64,000 nt of DNA from Cladocopium goreaui (GCA_947184155.2 CAMXCT020001655.1:1-64000), one strand, 5' to 3'. Numbered from the stretch's first letter, positions 25,884-36,565 are shown. The notes: generated by a model from the sequence alone, not told the origin. Program-made: numbers and translations.

Positions 25884-27202
25884 CTTAGTTAGTTACTGAG
25901 TTAGTTAGTTAGTTAGTCAGTCAGTTAGTTAGGTAGTTAGGTAGATAGGTAGATAGGTAGATAGGTAGATAGGTAGATGGGTAGACAGATAGATAGATAG
26001 ATTAATTAGATAGATTAATTAGATAGATAGATTAATTAGATAGATAGATTAGATAGATAGATAGATAGATAGATCGATAGATAGATAGATCGATAGAAAG
26101 ATAGATAGATACATAGATACATAGATACATAGATACATAGATACATAGATAGATAGATAGATAGATACATAGATAGATAGATACATAGGTACATGGATAC
26201 ATGGATACATAGATACATAGATACATAGATAGGTACATAGGCAAAAGGATAAATCCAAAAGTAGAAAGGGAGACGAGGAATCTACGGTAGACCGGGCCAA
26301 AACGACACATGTGGAAATTAACTTGAGATCAAGGCAAAAAAACGACATTAAGCTCCACGCAAACAACACGGCAAGGACAGCGACATGCCATCTACAGCAG
26401 ACGCCGCCGCAACGCCGCATGTCAAAATTAACATTAGATCAAGGCATCACAGCACAGCGGAACAAAGTTGCATGCAAACAACAAGGCAACCACATGGTCA
26501 TGCAACAATGCAACAAGAAGGAACGTCAAACAAACACCAAGGTCTACAACGACGGGCAACGAGCTCATGCTGCTATGACATCACGCTGCGGCAACCGGTT
26601 GACACAGACAGACAGACAGACAAACAGATAGATAGATAGGTAGATAGATAGAAAGACAGGCACGCAGGCATATGGATACATAGGCAAAAGGATAAATTGA
26701 TAAGCAGAAAGGGAGAGGAGGAATCTACGGTACACGGAGCCAAAATAACACATGTGGAAATTAACTTGAGATCAAGGCAAAAAACGACATTAAGCTCCAC
26801 GCAAACAACACGGCAAGGACAGCGACATGCCATCTACAGCAGACAGCGCCGAAACGCCGCATGTCGAAATTAACATTAGACCAAGGCATCACAGCACAGC
26901 GGAACAAAGTTGCATGCAAACAACAAGGCAACCACATGGTCATGCAACAATGCAACAAGAAGGAACGTCAAACAAACACCAAGGTCTCCAACGACGGGCA
27001 ACGAGCTCATGCTGCTATGACATCACGCTGCAGCAACCGGTTGACACACAGACAGACAAACAGACAGACAAACAGATAGGTAGATAGGTAGATGGATAGA
27101 AAAACAGACACACAGACATATAGATGCATAGGCAAAAGGATAAATCAATAAGTAGTAGAAAGGGAAACGGCGATACAGATAGAGAGAGAGAAAGAGAGAG
27201 AT

Positions 27203-27239
<37 letters not shown>

Positions 27240-28717
27240 AAGAAAGAGGGAGAAAGAAATGTCAATACACAGATAGATGGGCACAGGGGGACATATGAGT
27301 CCTAGGACATCGTCATGACATGCCAGCTGGGAAGTTTTAATTACCAATCAAACATTCCTAGCTGGAACTTCCGCTGTGTACCGCGGAGTCGATTGAAGTT
27401 GGTGTCAAGGGAGAGGAAAATGATGATGTTGATGTTGAGTAGGAAGATGTTGATGTTGAGGAGAAGGATGTTGAGGAGGAAGGCCGATGAGGCCAGAACG
27501 CAGACATACACTTTGCGCGAGCCTGGGCAGTCGAAATGCATTTCAACATGTCACAAGAGCCGCACCATACGGAAATTTACAGGTAACACGCCGCAGACCA
27601 GAGTGAGGAGCACCCAGATCAGGCACCTGCCTTTACACCTACCGTAAGAACCCCTCAGTGTGGACAAACTGTTTGGGGAATCAAAAGACAGACTGCAACT
27701 GCCTGCAAGCATGTCACTTCTGGACTTCTGGACCTGTCGCTGGCCCGGGCACACGGGCACCCGGGCACAACCCGATCCACGGGCACACAAGCACACGGGC
27801 ACAACCCGATCCACGGGCACACGGGCACACGGGCACACGGGCACACGGGCACAACCCTGATCCACGGGCACACGGGCACACGGGCAAAGCCCACCAGAGA
27901 ACCAACCTCATCAGGGGATGTTGATGTGGGAAGTTGTGGGTGATGGAAGTCGAATAAGTGGAATAGTTGTGGTTGAGATCTCACTTTTGGCAAAAGTGTT
28001 GTGGAACGATTTGAAATACATTGAAAGATGTGTCTTGAAAGCTTTCTAGACGGGGTTTAGTGACATTCTCGTTGGGTATGCCCAACCGACATTGAAATAT
28101 GGCAAGCTCCAAGTGATGCGGTCGCAAGGTCCTAAGGTGCGTCATCAGCCCGGGTCCCGGGTGGCCACCCACTGCCATGCACCACCTGCTACGGTGTCAC
28201 GTCCAGGCCCATCAGCTCTATCTCCGCGAGTTGCGTGGCCTGGAGGCCTCTGCAAAGGGTCACTCGGGAACAGTCGATGACACCATCTGGCTCCAGGTGG
28301 TAGTCGCTGCTTGTGGATTTTGGAGTCCCAAATGTCCGTCAGAAAGTTTTGGTCGCCTTTAGTTGAATTCCATCAGTGGACATCTTCACTGTATATTCAT
28401 GCATCTAGATTTTGCAACAAGAACAATTTTTGATCTGATAATCTGATATACTGTAATTTTTCCATATTTTTCCTATCTTTTTGTTTTCGGTATCATGGCG
28501 TTCGGTGTTGCAAGTTCAGGCTTGCTTGCAATCTGGCGCGAGCGTGAAATCATTGAGCCCGTTGCCAACACATGTGTTCCACACCCCGAGATCCACAAAA
28601 CTTTCAGCCCGCTCGGTGCCTTCTCTGCAGGAGCTGCATGGTCCGGAGCACGCAGAGACCCGAGCGAGTCGCCGCAACCTGGAGCGATTCCAACGACAGC
28701 ACGGGCCAATTGATTAA
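15747..28717 (+). CDS. KLC-type TPR protein with ART-like N-terminus, copy B
   Basis: Most complete copy. Exons: 15747-16048, 16137-16265, 16361-16409, 16500-16640, 16716-16832, 16923-16959, 17019-17132, 18257-18331, 18710-18875, 19578-19703, 20050-20175, 20522-20647, 20990-21115, 21566-21691, 23064-23189, 23716-23841, 24530-24655, 28207-28296, 28631-28717 (TAA 28715-28717). They sum to 2315 nt: 2 nt plus 771 codons, open throughout. The N-terminal domain is followed by about ten KLC-type TPRs. Of 18 introns 11 begin GC, 6 GT and 1 GA. The true 5' start is not identified; exon 15747 begins in phase 1 after AAAG and a further upstream exon is required. The penultimate-repeat intron (24656-28206) hosts a 3.2-kb insertion. 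Role inferred: a scaffold or effector with a possible ADP-ribosyltransferase-like fold. Confidence 0.78.
18257..18875 (+). CDS. Copy B first TPR exons (18257-18331, 18710-18875)
   Basis: Same design as in copy A: 75-bp exon LRCRADATAERLGPEH with GT donor in phase 2, then a 166-bp exon LARVLEARGTFAE plus one 42-residue repeat from AEPLRRRVLD to KFSE with GC donor 18876. An extra G at about 18686 relative to copy A lies before the acceptor, outside the coding part. Confidence 0.72.
19578..19703 (+). CDS. Copy B TPR exon 1 (42 codons)
   Basis: Acceptor AG 19576-19577, donor GC 19704-19705. AEALHRRALAGCEAHLGAN, HPDTL, ends QQGKLAE. First of four repeats of a 472-bp exon-intron unit. It has Cys at residue 12 of the repeat. 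Confidence 0.75.
20050..20175 (+). CDS. Copy B TPR exon 2 (42 codons)
   Basis: Acceptor AG 20048-20049, donor GC 20176-20177. It differs from exon 1 by a single visible base in the repeat (GCG to GTG, Ala to Val before HLG), so the duplication or conversion is recent. Confidence 0.75.
20522..20647 (+). CDS. Copy B TPR exon 3 (42 codons)
   Basis: Acceptor AG 20520-20521, donor GC 20648-20649. AEALHR then a TGA-looking triplet only in another frame; the coding frame reads AEALHR*-free: codon 7 is CGC CGC/CGC TGA boundary checked as CAC-CGC-TGA would stop, see odd point. Sequence here is CACCGCTGAGCTCTT where copies 1, 2 and 4 have CACCGCCGAGCTCTT. The C-to-T change turns the second Arg codon CGA into TGA at 20540-20542, an in-frame stop in this exon. 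Copy B would therefore be truncated here unless this exon is skipped (all flanking introns are phase 0, so skipping keeps frame), the base is edited, or it is an assembly error. Confidence 0.6.
20990..21115 (+). CDS. Copy B TPR exon 4 (42 codons)
   Basis: Acceptor AG 20988-20989, donor GC 21116-21117. AEALHRRALAGREAHLGAN, then HPETL-type turn (CACCCAGAGACA, His-Pro-Glu-Thr), ending QQGKLAE. Restores the CGA codon lost in exon 3. The intron after it differs from the 472-bp unit. Confidence 0.75.
21566..21691 (+). CDS. Copy B TPR exon 5 (42 codons)
   Basis: Acceptor AG 21564-21565, donor GC 21692-21693. AEELQRKALAGRETQLGAR, HPATL, ends QQGKLDE. AEELQRK subtype. Confidence 0.75.
23064..23189 (+). 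CDS. Copy B TPR exon 6 (42 codons)
   Basis: Acceptor AG 23062-23063, donor GC 23190-23191. AEGLHRRALEGRESQLGPQ, HPETL, ends EQGKLEE. No GT occurs in the 25 bases after the donor, so a downstream GT donor is excluded here. Confidence 0.76.
23716..23841 (+). CDS. Copy B TPR exon 7 (42 codons)
   Basis: Acceptor AG 23714-23715, donor GC 23842-23843. AEGLHRRALEGQESQLGPQ, HPSTL, then a diverged helix with TTLSMLL. Ends EQGKLEE. Confidence 0.75.
24530..24655 (+). CDS. Copy B TPR exon 8 (42 codons)
   Basis: Acceptor AG 24528-24529, donor GT 24656-24657, where copy A has GC. AEGLYRRALTGREGQLGPA, HPDTL, ends VTGSLTE. The intron that follows is 3551 bp because of the insertion at 24715-27909. Confidence 0.75.
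25001..27048. repeat. Three copies of a ~320-bp unit joined by microsatellites
   Basis: Copies at about 25001-25316, 26276-26604 and 26719-27048. Each opens with AGGAATCTACGGTA, contains CATGCCATCTACAGCAGAC and ends in CAGACAGACAGA followed by GATA-type microsatellite and the tag GCAAAAGGATAAAT. They are conserved in two frames alike, with no sign of coding constraint. Confidence 0.85.
25316..26240. repeat. GATA / TTAG tetranucleotide microsatellite
   Basis: About 900 bp of GATA-, TTAG- and TACA-type tetramers. The TTAG part (about 25515-25935) is nearly pure. It is not the TTTAGGG telomere repeat known from dinoflagellates. It sits as an expanded spacer between copies of the 320-bp unit. 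Confidence 0.95.
28207..28717 (+). CDS. Copy B C-terminal exons and stop (28207-28296, 28631-28717)
   Basis: Counterparts of 8025-8114 and 8442-8528. AHQLYLRELRGLEAS and, in the last exon, ELHGPEHAETRASRRNLERF, stop TAA. Compared with copy A the EK/AE change is the only visible difference near the turn; upstream intron sequence has more changes and indels. Confidence 0.68.
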
Positions 28718-30394
28718 AGGCGCTGTGAGACCAAAATTTCCCCCCAAGACATTCACAGGCGATATGCTCAAATCGGTTTCAATCTTTACCAAGATGTTTG
28801 GATTATTTTGATGGAAAGCTGGCCTGTGGCCTTGTCTTTTTCCCACTGTCAAGGATTTTGTTTCTGAGGCAGCAAGTGGAGGCATGCTTGAGTTTCTCAA
28901 AGTTCTGCAGTTCAGATTTTGTTCAGAACATGTTTGACCGATAAAGAGACGTTTGAGTTTTTGCCCAACTTGTTGCAGTTTGGGTTTGGGAACGGATTCG
29001 CATGCCAGCTTCTCCCAGAAGTATAGCAACATTTTTCCAACAAATTGCATTAGTATGCCTGTGGGATTTGTGGTTGATTCACTTTAGAAAGTTCTGCATT
29101 TTCCACCAAGTTTCCATTGACTCGCAGGCATATCAGCATCTTCCAGCCCGTGACCCTGCATCGCATTGAGCCGCAAGCTATCATCATCAATATCTCCCGT
29201 TTCACTGAGATCATCTGAGATCTATACCCGAAATCGGAGCTTCGAATTTCCAATCTGTCCAAACAGGGCGCGTCTCGATTTGACCCCCACAGTACTCGAA
29301 GTCTGCAGACTTGGCGTCTGGGATCGGATCACTTCCAGAGTCACAAGGTCAGGGCCTCTGATAGTGTTGCCCAGCAATTTTTGGCGCAAAAACAATGATT
29401 TGTTTTCATAATTTAGATTTATTTATGTGTCATGTGTTATGATGTGTTCTGTCTTTTTGGCAACCTCAGCTGCTTCTGGTCATGCGCATGTCAACCGTTC
29501 GACTTTGGTGTTCAAGCCTTTTGCCAGCAACATCCAGCAACTGATCTCTCGTCAAGCCAGTGAGGCAGTGAGTGCCTGTAACTTTCTTGGCCAACCTACT
29601 CTGTTCATGTGCCAAACTTCCTTTATATCCACGTGTCGATAAGACCCGGAATTGGTTCCCAATGAATTTTGAAACATCTTCAAACTTTTTTGGGCCGGGG
29701 TTTCTCCTCCGACTTAAAACCTGATTTGTTTCCTCCTTGGAAGAGGCTTAGTTATGAGTGAAACTTTGGGGTCAGGACGTGCCTGTGGAGCCCAAAATTT
29801 CCTACATCCAACATGGTTGTTAACAGCTATACCCCAGCCGGTCATGCATGTCAGGATTTGTAAATAATTAGTCAAGACATCCAGAAGTTTTGTGCCTTAA
29901 ACATCTTAAAATCCACTTCATCCACTAGTCCGGCAGCGCTTTTGAGCCTGTGATGTGGCGCCGGGCCATGGCGGATCAAGAGGCCGCTGTTCCTTTGGCA
30001 GGAGACGAAGTGGGATGGACCTGGAAGTAGGGCATAGGCTGCTGAATCTCATGAGGTTGGTGGAGTTGCACCCAAGAGCATTGATCAACCTTCAAACATG
30101 ATCTCTCGGTCTTGCTCTGGCTTTGGAATGTGGTCACCATTCGGACATATTTGGATTTGCAATCGACGTAGATCATGAGGGTGACTTCCATTTTGCAGGG
30201 TGCCAGCGCAGGGATTTCGGTGGTTTCATCTGAAAACAGTCTAGTTGACTGGAATGTGAAGTGGAGATCCACAATTTTTGATGATTGATCTTGCATGTGA
30301 TTGCCGTAAGGTGGCCCATGTTTGTGAAAATCTACTGGCCCCCAGCCCCCAACTGTGAAGACATCTTCAACATTGAAACATTTTTTGCGTGGAA
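28718..30394. other. Gene-free spacer after copy B
   Basis: Paralogous to 8529-10199 with scattered indels. No supported gene; the minus-strand ORF 29976-30296 shares only part of its frame with the copy A stretch. Confidence 0.6.
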
Positions 30395-31735
30395 AGCTCG
30401 CGCCCCAAAAATGGATGAGGGATGCCTTTCATGGCAGACATGGTCTCAACATTAAAGCCCGTTTTGGCTGAATCATAGTGCCCCCAACTGGATGCCCTTC
30501 ATGACCGAAGACACCACTTTTTTGTACAGGACTATCGCCCCGAAATGAATGCATTCTCTGACAGGCATGTTCTCAACATTGAAACCTGTTTTGCCTGAAA
30601 CAGAATGCACCCGAAATGGATGCCTTTCAGCAAAGACTTTTTAATTCTCAGCGTGAAACCTATTTTTTGTTGAAACCTGATGCCCCCCAAAACCAATGCC
30701 TTTCATGTCAAAGATGTTGTCAACATTGAACCTTTTTTGTTTGACACAATGCCCCCAAAATGGATGCCTTTATGAAAGATGTTCTCAATGTGAAACCAGT
30801 TCTTTTAAAGCAAAATGCACCCGACATGGATGCCTTTCAGCAAAGACTTTTTAATTCTCAGCGTGAAACCTATTTTTTGTTGAAACTTGATGCCCCCAAA
30901 ACCAATGCCTTTCATGTCAAAGATGTTGTGAACATTGAACCTTTTTTGTTTGACACAATGCCCCCAAAATGGATGCCTTTATGAAAGATGTTCTCAATGT
31001 GAAGCCAGTTCTTTTAAAGCAAAATGCCCCCGAAATGGATGCCTTTCAGCAAAGACTTTAATTCTCAGCGTGAAACCTATTTTGTGTTGAAACCTGATGC
31101 CCCCAAAACCAATGCCTTTCATGTCAAAGATGTTGTCGACATTGAACTTGTTTTGTTTGACACAATGCCCCCAAAATGGATGCCTTTATGAAAGATGTTC
31201 TCAATGTGAAGCCAGTTCTTTTAAAGCAAAATGCCCCCGAAATGGATGCCTTTCAGCAAAGACTTTTTAATTCTCCGCGTGAAACCTATTTTTTGTTGAA
31301 ACCTGACGCCCCCAAAACCAATGCCTTTCATGTCAAAGATGTTGTCGACATTGAACTTTTTTTGTTTGACACAATGCCCCCAAAATGGATGCCTTTATGA
31401 AAGATGTTCTCAATGTGAAGCCAGTTCTTTTAAAGCAAAATGCACCCGACATGGATGCCTTTCAGCAAAGACTTTTTAATTCTCCGCGTGAAACCTATTT
31501 TTTGTTGAAACCTGATGCCCCCAAAACCAATGCCTTTCATGTCAAAGATGTTGTCGACATTGAACTTTTTTTGTTTGACACAATGCCCCCACATGGATGC
31601 CTTTTGTGACAACTGTTCTTAATGCGAAACCTTTTCTTGTTTCACATGATGCTCCCCACATGGACCCTTTTCTGTCAAAGATTTTGTCAACATTGAATCC
31701 TTTTTGTTTGACATATATATTGCCCCTGAAATAGA
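30395..31735. repeat. 209-bp higher-order satellite, array after copy B
   Basis: Same three-monomer 209-bp unit as after copy A but fewer units (about four to five against seven to eight). One unit near 31050 has lost two T's of a T-tract. Diverged single monomers again flank the array. Confidence 0.9.
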
Positions 31736-34560
31736 TGATGGCAGATGTTCTCAATGTCAACCCCTTGTTTTGTTCGTCCAAGTTTTGGAAAAGACGCTCT
31801 GAACTTTGAAAGCCCTTTTGACAGAGACATTCTGCATGCAAAATGCTCGTCTGCCTTGTGAAACAAAGGCCCCCCCGAATGAGCTCGTGCCTTGTTTTCT
31901 GGGATGAAGAATAAACTGTCCGACACATATTCAAAATCATTTTCAGGGCTTCTGACTTTTTCACTTGGATCTTGCTGTATATCCCGAACCTGCAAAATCA
32001 TTTCAAAATGCAGCCTCAGCCTGGAGATATGGAACCTATTTAGGACCACCTTTTAAGACCCAATAATCGATAGGCTCCCAAAACTATTATTTTGGGCAAT
32101 TTATCAAGGCCAGTGACTAGAACAGATTAAACATATTTTGCTTAGGGCAGTTTGTACATGTTACGAGCGTACCCGATAAGACACACAACTACTTTAGTTT
32201 TGATATTTTCACGACAAGAAACGATCGCCTCCCACCGAACCAAGCGACCAAGTCTCTGCAGTTTCACGCCACCAGGAGGAAACTCAGATGCGGTCATGGA
32301 GGCGCCTGTGTAGAGGCCACAAAGATCGACTTGTTCGCCTGTTCGATCCAGTGCCAAATGTATGGGAACAGATCACTCGAGTCTTACAGTCTTATCTCGT
32401 TTTTTGAGGTGGCTAACCACCCTTTAAATTGCAGGGGTATTTTTCTTCCTGTCTATTCGAGGGCGAAAAAACGCTGCAATTGTTAACTGGTTAGTGGTTT
32501 GACTCATATTTTCCATCTTCCATCCATACTTGGGATGCTTAGCTCCATCGTTCAACATGCTTTGGGCTGTGACTGTCCATGTTGGCCAAAGCCTGGGTGG
32601 TGCTCTGGGAGACGCCTGGGACATGAGCTGCTGACAACTTGGAAAACATGGGAGTTTCCGACCAGCCATGGGATTGAATCTGCCAAAATGGCGGCCATGG
32701 AAATGGTGGATCCATTGGGATGGTATTTCAGCTTCATCCAAGCGCACTGTATAGGGCGGCATAGCGTAGCATGCGTAGCAAAGGTTAGCAAAGGGTAATG
32801 GGTTGCTGACTAGCAAAGGAAAGAAGTTTTGGGTCACACCCAACTGTGCCAAATTCGGTCCATGAGAATGACGGCGCGAGGCTGATGGGGAACTCGACGC
32901 GTTGATCTCCTCACCTTGAGTGCCCGAAAGCGGCGCAGCATCTGAGGTCGTGAGCCCCGAGTCATCAAAAAGAGACGCCGTCGGAAAAATCTTCGGAGTT
33001 GAATACTTTGGAAAAACTCAAAGAGCCAAGGAAGAGCATCACTTCAGGAGGAAGTTACCAACATTGCAATGGCCAGAAAAATCTTCACTTTGCAGACGAT
33101 GCGCCGCAGCATTTTCAGCAGCCTGACAGAAGCTTGCACCCTACAGTCGCATTGCACATGTTCGATTGACAATGATGATCTACGCAATCTACTGACAAAG
33201 CCAGTTGGAATCACATTGATAGACATTGACAGACGCATGCACTGAGGGAACCCAGTGGCAACCAAGCAGAAGTCAGAAGTCCAAATCACATGAGTCTCTA
33301 CAAGTTGTGTGCTGGGTGCAAGTTAGGTGTCACATGGGTTGCACACACTCCACCACACGCGCTCTTGCATCAACTTTAACAAGCCATGTGAATGGAACAG
33401 ACTCTACATAGCAGTCCTTTTTTTCCCGTTCGATTGACTGCTGCATCGCCGGTTAGCCAGCAGATTTAAGGAAGTCAGACACTTGCGCTGGTGGGGATTT
33501 CCCCCTTCAAAGCCTCAACATTTTTTGGATCCAGAAGTCAATCAACTTGCACTGCCAAGCGCGCCTTTTGCCATTGCACGGGCCTTCCGGTCCCTGTGTC
33601 AGCCAGGGGTGCCCAGAACGGATTCTACAGAATAGGTGGTTATGCACAAGGCCGTGTTGGAAAGATCGACTGAACGATTCAGTGTGAGAATCACAGCCCT
33701 GTTGTTGACAACGAGTGTGGAAGATGCACAGATTTCACATGCGCAGGGTGACGTGATCTTTTAAGCATTTTTGAGCTTTGAGCATTGCTTGGGGCATGTC
33801 TTGGGTGTGCTTCCTGCGCAATGTGAAGCCTGACTCGGCAGCCCGACCAAATTCTTGAGAAAATTCAGCATTTGATGAGAAACCCGGTGCTGGTCCTTGA
33901 TTTTGGCAAAGCATTGAGGTCTTCACGATGGGCTGCTGTATTGGTGCTAGAACTTCCCAGGCGGAGGCGGGAGACAAGGAATTCCAGTCAGGTTCGAGAT
34001 ATCCCAGTCTGACAGTGATGGGTTTGGCTTTACTTACGACATGGACGGACAACATGTTTTTGTTTTGATCCCGAAGCCTGAAGTCATACAAACCATGGCC
34101 ACCTCAGAAATAACACCCCAAAAAGTGTCAAGATTTAATGAGATATTACACCGGTACACCTTGATTCATCATTACATATATTCAAATCAGGTCAAATCTA
34201 TTTGTTTCCAACAAGTTCACTGGCGGTCGGTTGTTTGGAGGACATGTCGCCATTCGCGGCAAGTAACTTCGATAGCCCTCTGGCAGCCCAGACAGAGGAG
34301 GCAAGAAACGGCAGTGAATGACATATGAATGACTTTTTTGCATGAATTCCTGCAGCGTTCAGTTGCAACTTGGAAACATGTCAACGATTGATGCAGCTTG
34401 CCCATCTTTTTGCAAGTCAAAAAGGTTGTCTCAGTTTCGCAGATGCCTTTCCTGCAAGGCGCAGATGGACCAGCCCTCCGCATCAAGGGAAGGGCCGGCA
34501 ACCAAAGTGGAGATCGAGGCTCATCTGGGCACAGTTGCTTTGTTTGATTGAACGCGCAAT
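31736..34560. other. Spacer upstream of copy C, left part
   Basis: Paralogous to 12181-15400. Contains the MGCCIGARTSQAEAGDKEF start at 33928 and the GFGFTYDMDGQHVFVLIP reading at 34017-34076, and further on EDMSPFAASNFDSP (about 34236), which also occurs near 15110. These may be 5' exons of copy C, but they are now separated from it by the insertion that follows. Confidence 0.45.
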
Positions 34561-34577
34561 GGCGGAAATTTTCACAT

Positions 34578-34837
34578 CAGCCACTCAGCCACTCTGGCAG
34601 AGTGGCTGACGCAGCCACTCAGCCACTCAGCCACTCTGAGTGACTGAGTGGCCGAGTGGCTGCTCCAGCGACTGTGGCAGAGTGGCTGAGTGGCTGAGTG
34701 GCTGCTCCAGCCACTCTGGCAGCGACTGTGGCAGTGGCTGGAGTGGCTGAGTGGCTGCATCAGCCACTCTGGCAGAGTGGCTGAGTGGCTGCTCCACTCT
34801 GGCAGTGACTGACTAGCTGCTCCAGCCACTCTGGCAG
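34578..34837. repeat. GCCACTCA / GAGTGGCTG hairpin array, left
   Basis: Tandem and inverted octamers around CAGCCACTC and GAGTGGCTG, able to fold into many hairpins. Truncated by the 100-N gap. A related array lies at 42266-42385, at the other end of the inserted region. Confidence 0.9.
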
Positions 34838-34937
34838 NNNNNNNNNNNNNNNNNNNNNNNNNNNNNNNNNNNNNNNNNNNNNNNNNNNNNNNNNNNNNNN
34901 NNNNNNNNNNNNNNNNNNNNNNNNNNNNNNNNNNNNN
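34838..34937. other. Assembly gap, 100 N
   Basis: Exactly 100 N, the conventional length for a gap of unknown size. It lies inside the left hairpin array, so the join between host spacer and AT-rich element rests on scaffolding. Confidence 1.
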
Positions 34938-35023
34938 AAAAACAAGGTTGAAGGTTACAAAGGACAAAACAGAAAAGGAGCAAGAGAAATAGTTGATGAA
35001 TACATTGATGAACATGTTTGAAG

Positions 35024-35188
35024 ATGTTCAAGGGTTGTTGTGCAAACTGTGGAGTTAAATTTTATCTTGATACCAGAGGTGGCAAATTGTCAAGTAACGT
35101 TACGGCACAGAGAGTTGATAATGGACTGTGCCATTCTATTGACAACTGCGAGGCTTATTGTTGCCACTGCAATTCTTCTTCACATTAG
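35024..35188 (+). pseudogene. HNH-endonuclease-like fragment
   Basis: ATG 35024 to TAG 35186-35188, 54 residues. It opens MFKGCCANCGVKFYLDTRGG and later shows QRVDNG, then CHSIDNC and CCHCN. The order CxxC, R-x-DN, H-x-x-x-NC, CxxCN is that of HNH/McrA-type nucleases such as those in large DNA viruses and Polinton-like elements. Too short for a whole enzyme and with no N-terminal part visible, so it looks like a remnant of a longer gene running on from beyond the gap. Family assignment is from the motif only. Confidence 0.5.
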
Positions 35189-35224
35189 GTTTTTTCAAAA
35201 TAATAAACTTAATAAAATATTGAA

Positions 35225-36123
35225 ATGGATAAACAAGAAATCATAGGAAACATATATTTCGATAAAACAGGTTCCAAAAACACTACTTTGAAGGATGCAA
35301 GAGAGAAAAACAAATCTATTACTATGAAAGATGTTGAATATTTTTTCAAAAAGAGTGTAGAGATAAAAATGAACCCGAGAGGCTATAACAGCTTTGTTGC
35401 TCCACATAACAATCATAGATACCAAGTTGATATATTCTTTATTTCTCAAAAAATTAAAGGTAAAACAAAGATACAGAGTTGGATTAGTCTGTATTGATTG
35501 TTTGAGTAAGTATGCTATCGTAGTCCCAGTAAGAAGGAAAGAGACAGGCAGTGTTATTCAAGGAACAAAGAAAGCGATAGAGAAGATGGGCAAGAAACCT
35601 GAAATCATATACACCGACGACGAGAAAGCTATAGCAAGTGGTGAATTCCAAGCATATGTAGAAAGCGAAGGCATTGAATTGTATAGGACAAGAGGCCACC
35701 CTGCTTTTGCCGAGCGGTTTATAAAAACTGTTAAAGACAAATTATGCAAAAGAGTTGAGAACGATGAAAAAATAAAGAACGAATATACAATGGATAGGCT
35801 ACATAGATGAAATTATGTTAACTTACAATAAAAAAGATGTGCTTTCCGCTACTGGTCAAACACCGTATAAAGCCAGAGATAAAGACAATGAATTCAAGTC
35901 AAGATTAAACATTGCAATGAAAGCAAAGAAACAGAGGTTCTATCCTGAACTATCTGTGGGAGACAAAGTAAAAATCAAAAGGAAGAAAGCAACAACGGAG
36001 AAGGAGAGAACCTCACACTTTTTGAAAGGTGAGTATACAGTAGAGTCCATTTTGAATCAAACATATTATACATTAGAAGGATACAACAGACCACTATTGA
36101 GGCATGAATTGCTGAACATCTAA
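35225..36123 (+). pseudogene. Retroviral-type DDE integrase of Polinton/virophage kind, frameshifted
   Basis: Three overlapping frames, 35225-35497, 35394-35810 and 35815-36123, carry one integrase. It catalyses strand transfer of element DNA. Frame 1 ends with the first catalytic Asp in HRYQVDIFFIS; frame 2 holds GLVCIDCLSKYAIVVPV, the second Asp in IIYTDDEKAI and the Glu in AFAERFIKTVK; frame 3 starts after IGYIDEI and carries SATGQTPYKAR plus an SH3-like tail (VGDKVKI ... LLRHELLNI). Two frameshifts (about 35440-35480 and about 35795-35815) break it. The DDE residues are all present. The gene is AT-rich, unlike its surroundings, and lies between host spacer and nested elements. Known for Polintons/Mavericks, virophages and related viruses; which of these is not resolved. 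Confidence 0.8.
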
Positions 36124-36182
36124 ATTACCATTTATAGGAAATCTCATTGAGCACGCAGGAGGCGCGTAATTTGATTTTGGAA

Positions 36183-36490
36183 ATGGCAGCCACTTGCAGC
36201 CACTCGAGTGGCCGCAAGTGGCCGCAAGTGGCCGCAAGTGGCCGCAAGTGGCCGCCACCATTCTCTTGTCACCGGCAGCCACTTGCCGCCACTTGCAGCC
36301 ACTCGAGTGGCCGCAAGTGGCCGCAAGTGGCCGCCACCATTCTCTTGTCACCGGCAGCCACTTGCCGCCACTTGCAGCCACTCGAGTGGCCGCAAGTGGC
36401 CGCAAGTGGCCGCCAGCATTCTCTTGTCACCGGCAGCCACTTGCAGCCACTTGCAGCCACTCGAGTGGCCGCAAGTGGCCGCCTGACATC
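36183..36490. repeat. CCACTCGAGTGG palindrome array, left
   Basis: Units of about 70 bp with GCAGCCACTTG, the palindrome CCACTCGAGTGG, then several CCGCAAGTGG, ending ATTCTCTTGTCACCG. A two-fold CACATTTTCCGCGGCTAA repeat follows at 36487-36565. A related array lies at 39296-39950. Confidence 0.92.
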
Positions 36491-36565
36491 CTCCCACGGA
36501 AACTTTTCCACATTTTCCGCGGCTAACCCACGGAAACTTTTCCACATTTTCCGCGGCTAACCCAC

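Larger units (their letters stand above)
24715..27909. mobile_element. 3195-bp insertion in copy B intron with 8-bp TSD
   Basis: Flanked by ATCAGGGG at 24707-24714 and 27910-27917. Copy A has the uninterrupted site with one ATCAGGGG at 7728-7735, so the limits are fixed by an empty site. Ends are weak inverted repeats: GAGATAGGTCTCC inside the left end and GAGGTTGGTTCTC on the reverse of the right end. The 8-bp duplication suits hAT-like elements. No transposase is seen; content is minisatellite (24737-24930 and 27745-27895, CACGGGCACA units), three copies of a tandem unit, microsatellites and a short unique part. Confidence 0.8.

Noticed and set aside
25515..25935. TTAG tract as telomere
   Set aside because: It is a pure tetramer inside an intron insertion and not TTTAGGG.
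25001..27087. Three ORFs of about 85-110 codons in the 320-bp units
   Set aside because: Two frames are conserved equally among units and both run into microsatellite, so nucleotide rather than protein conservation explains them.
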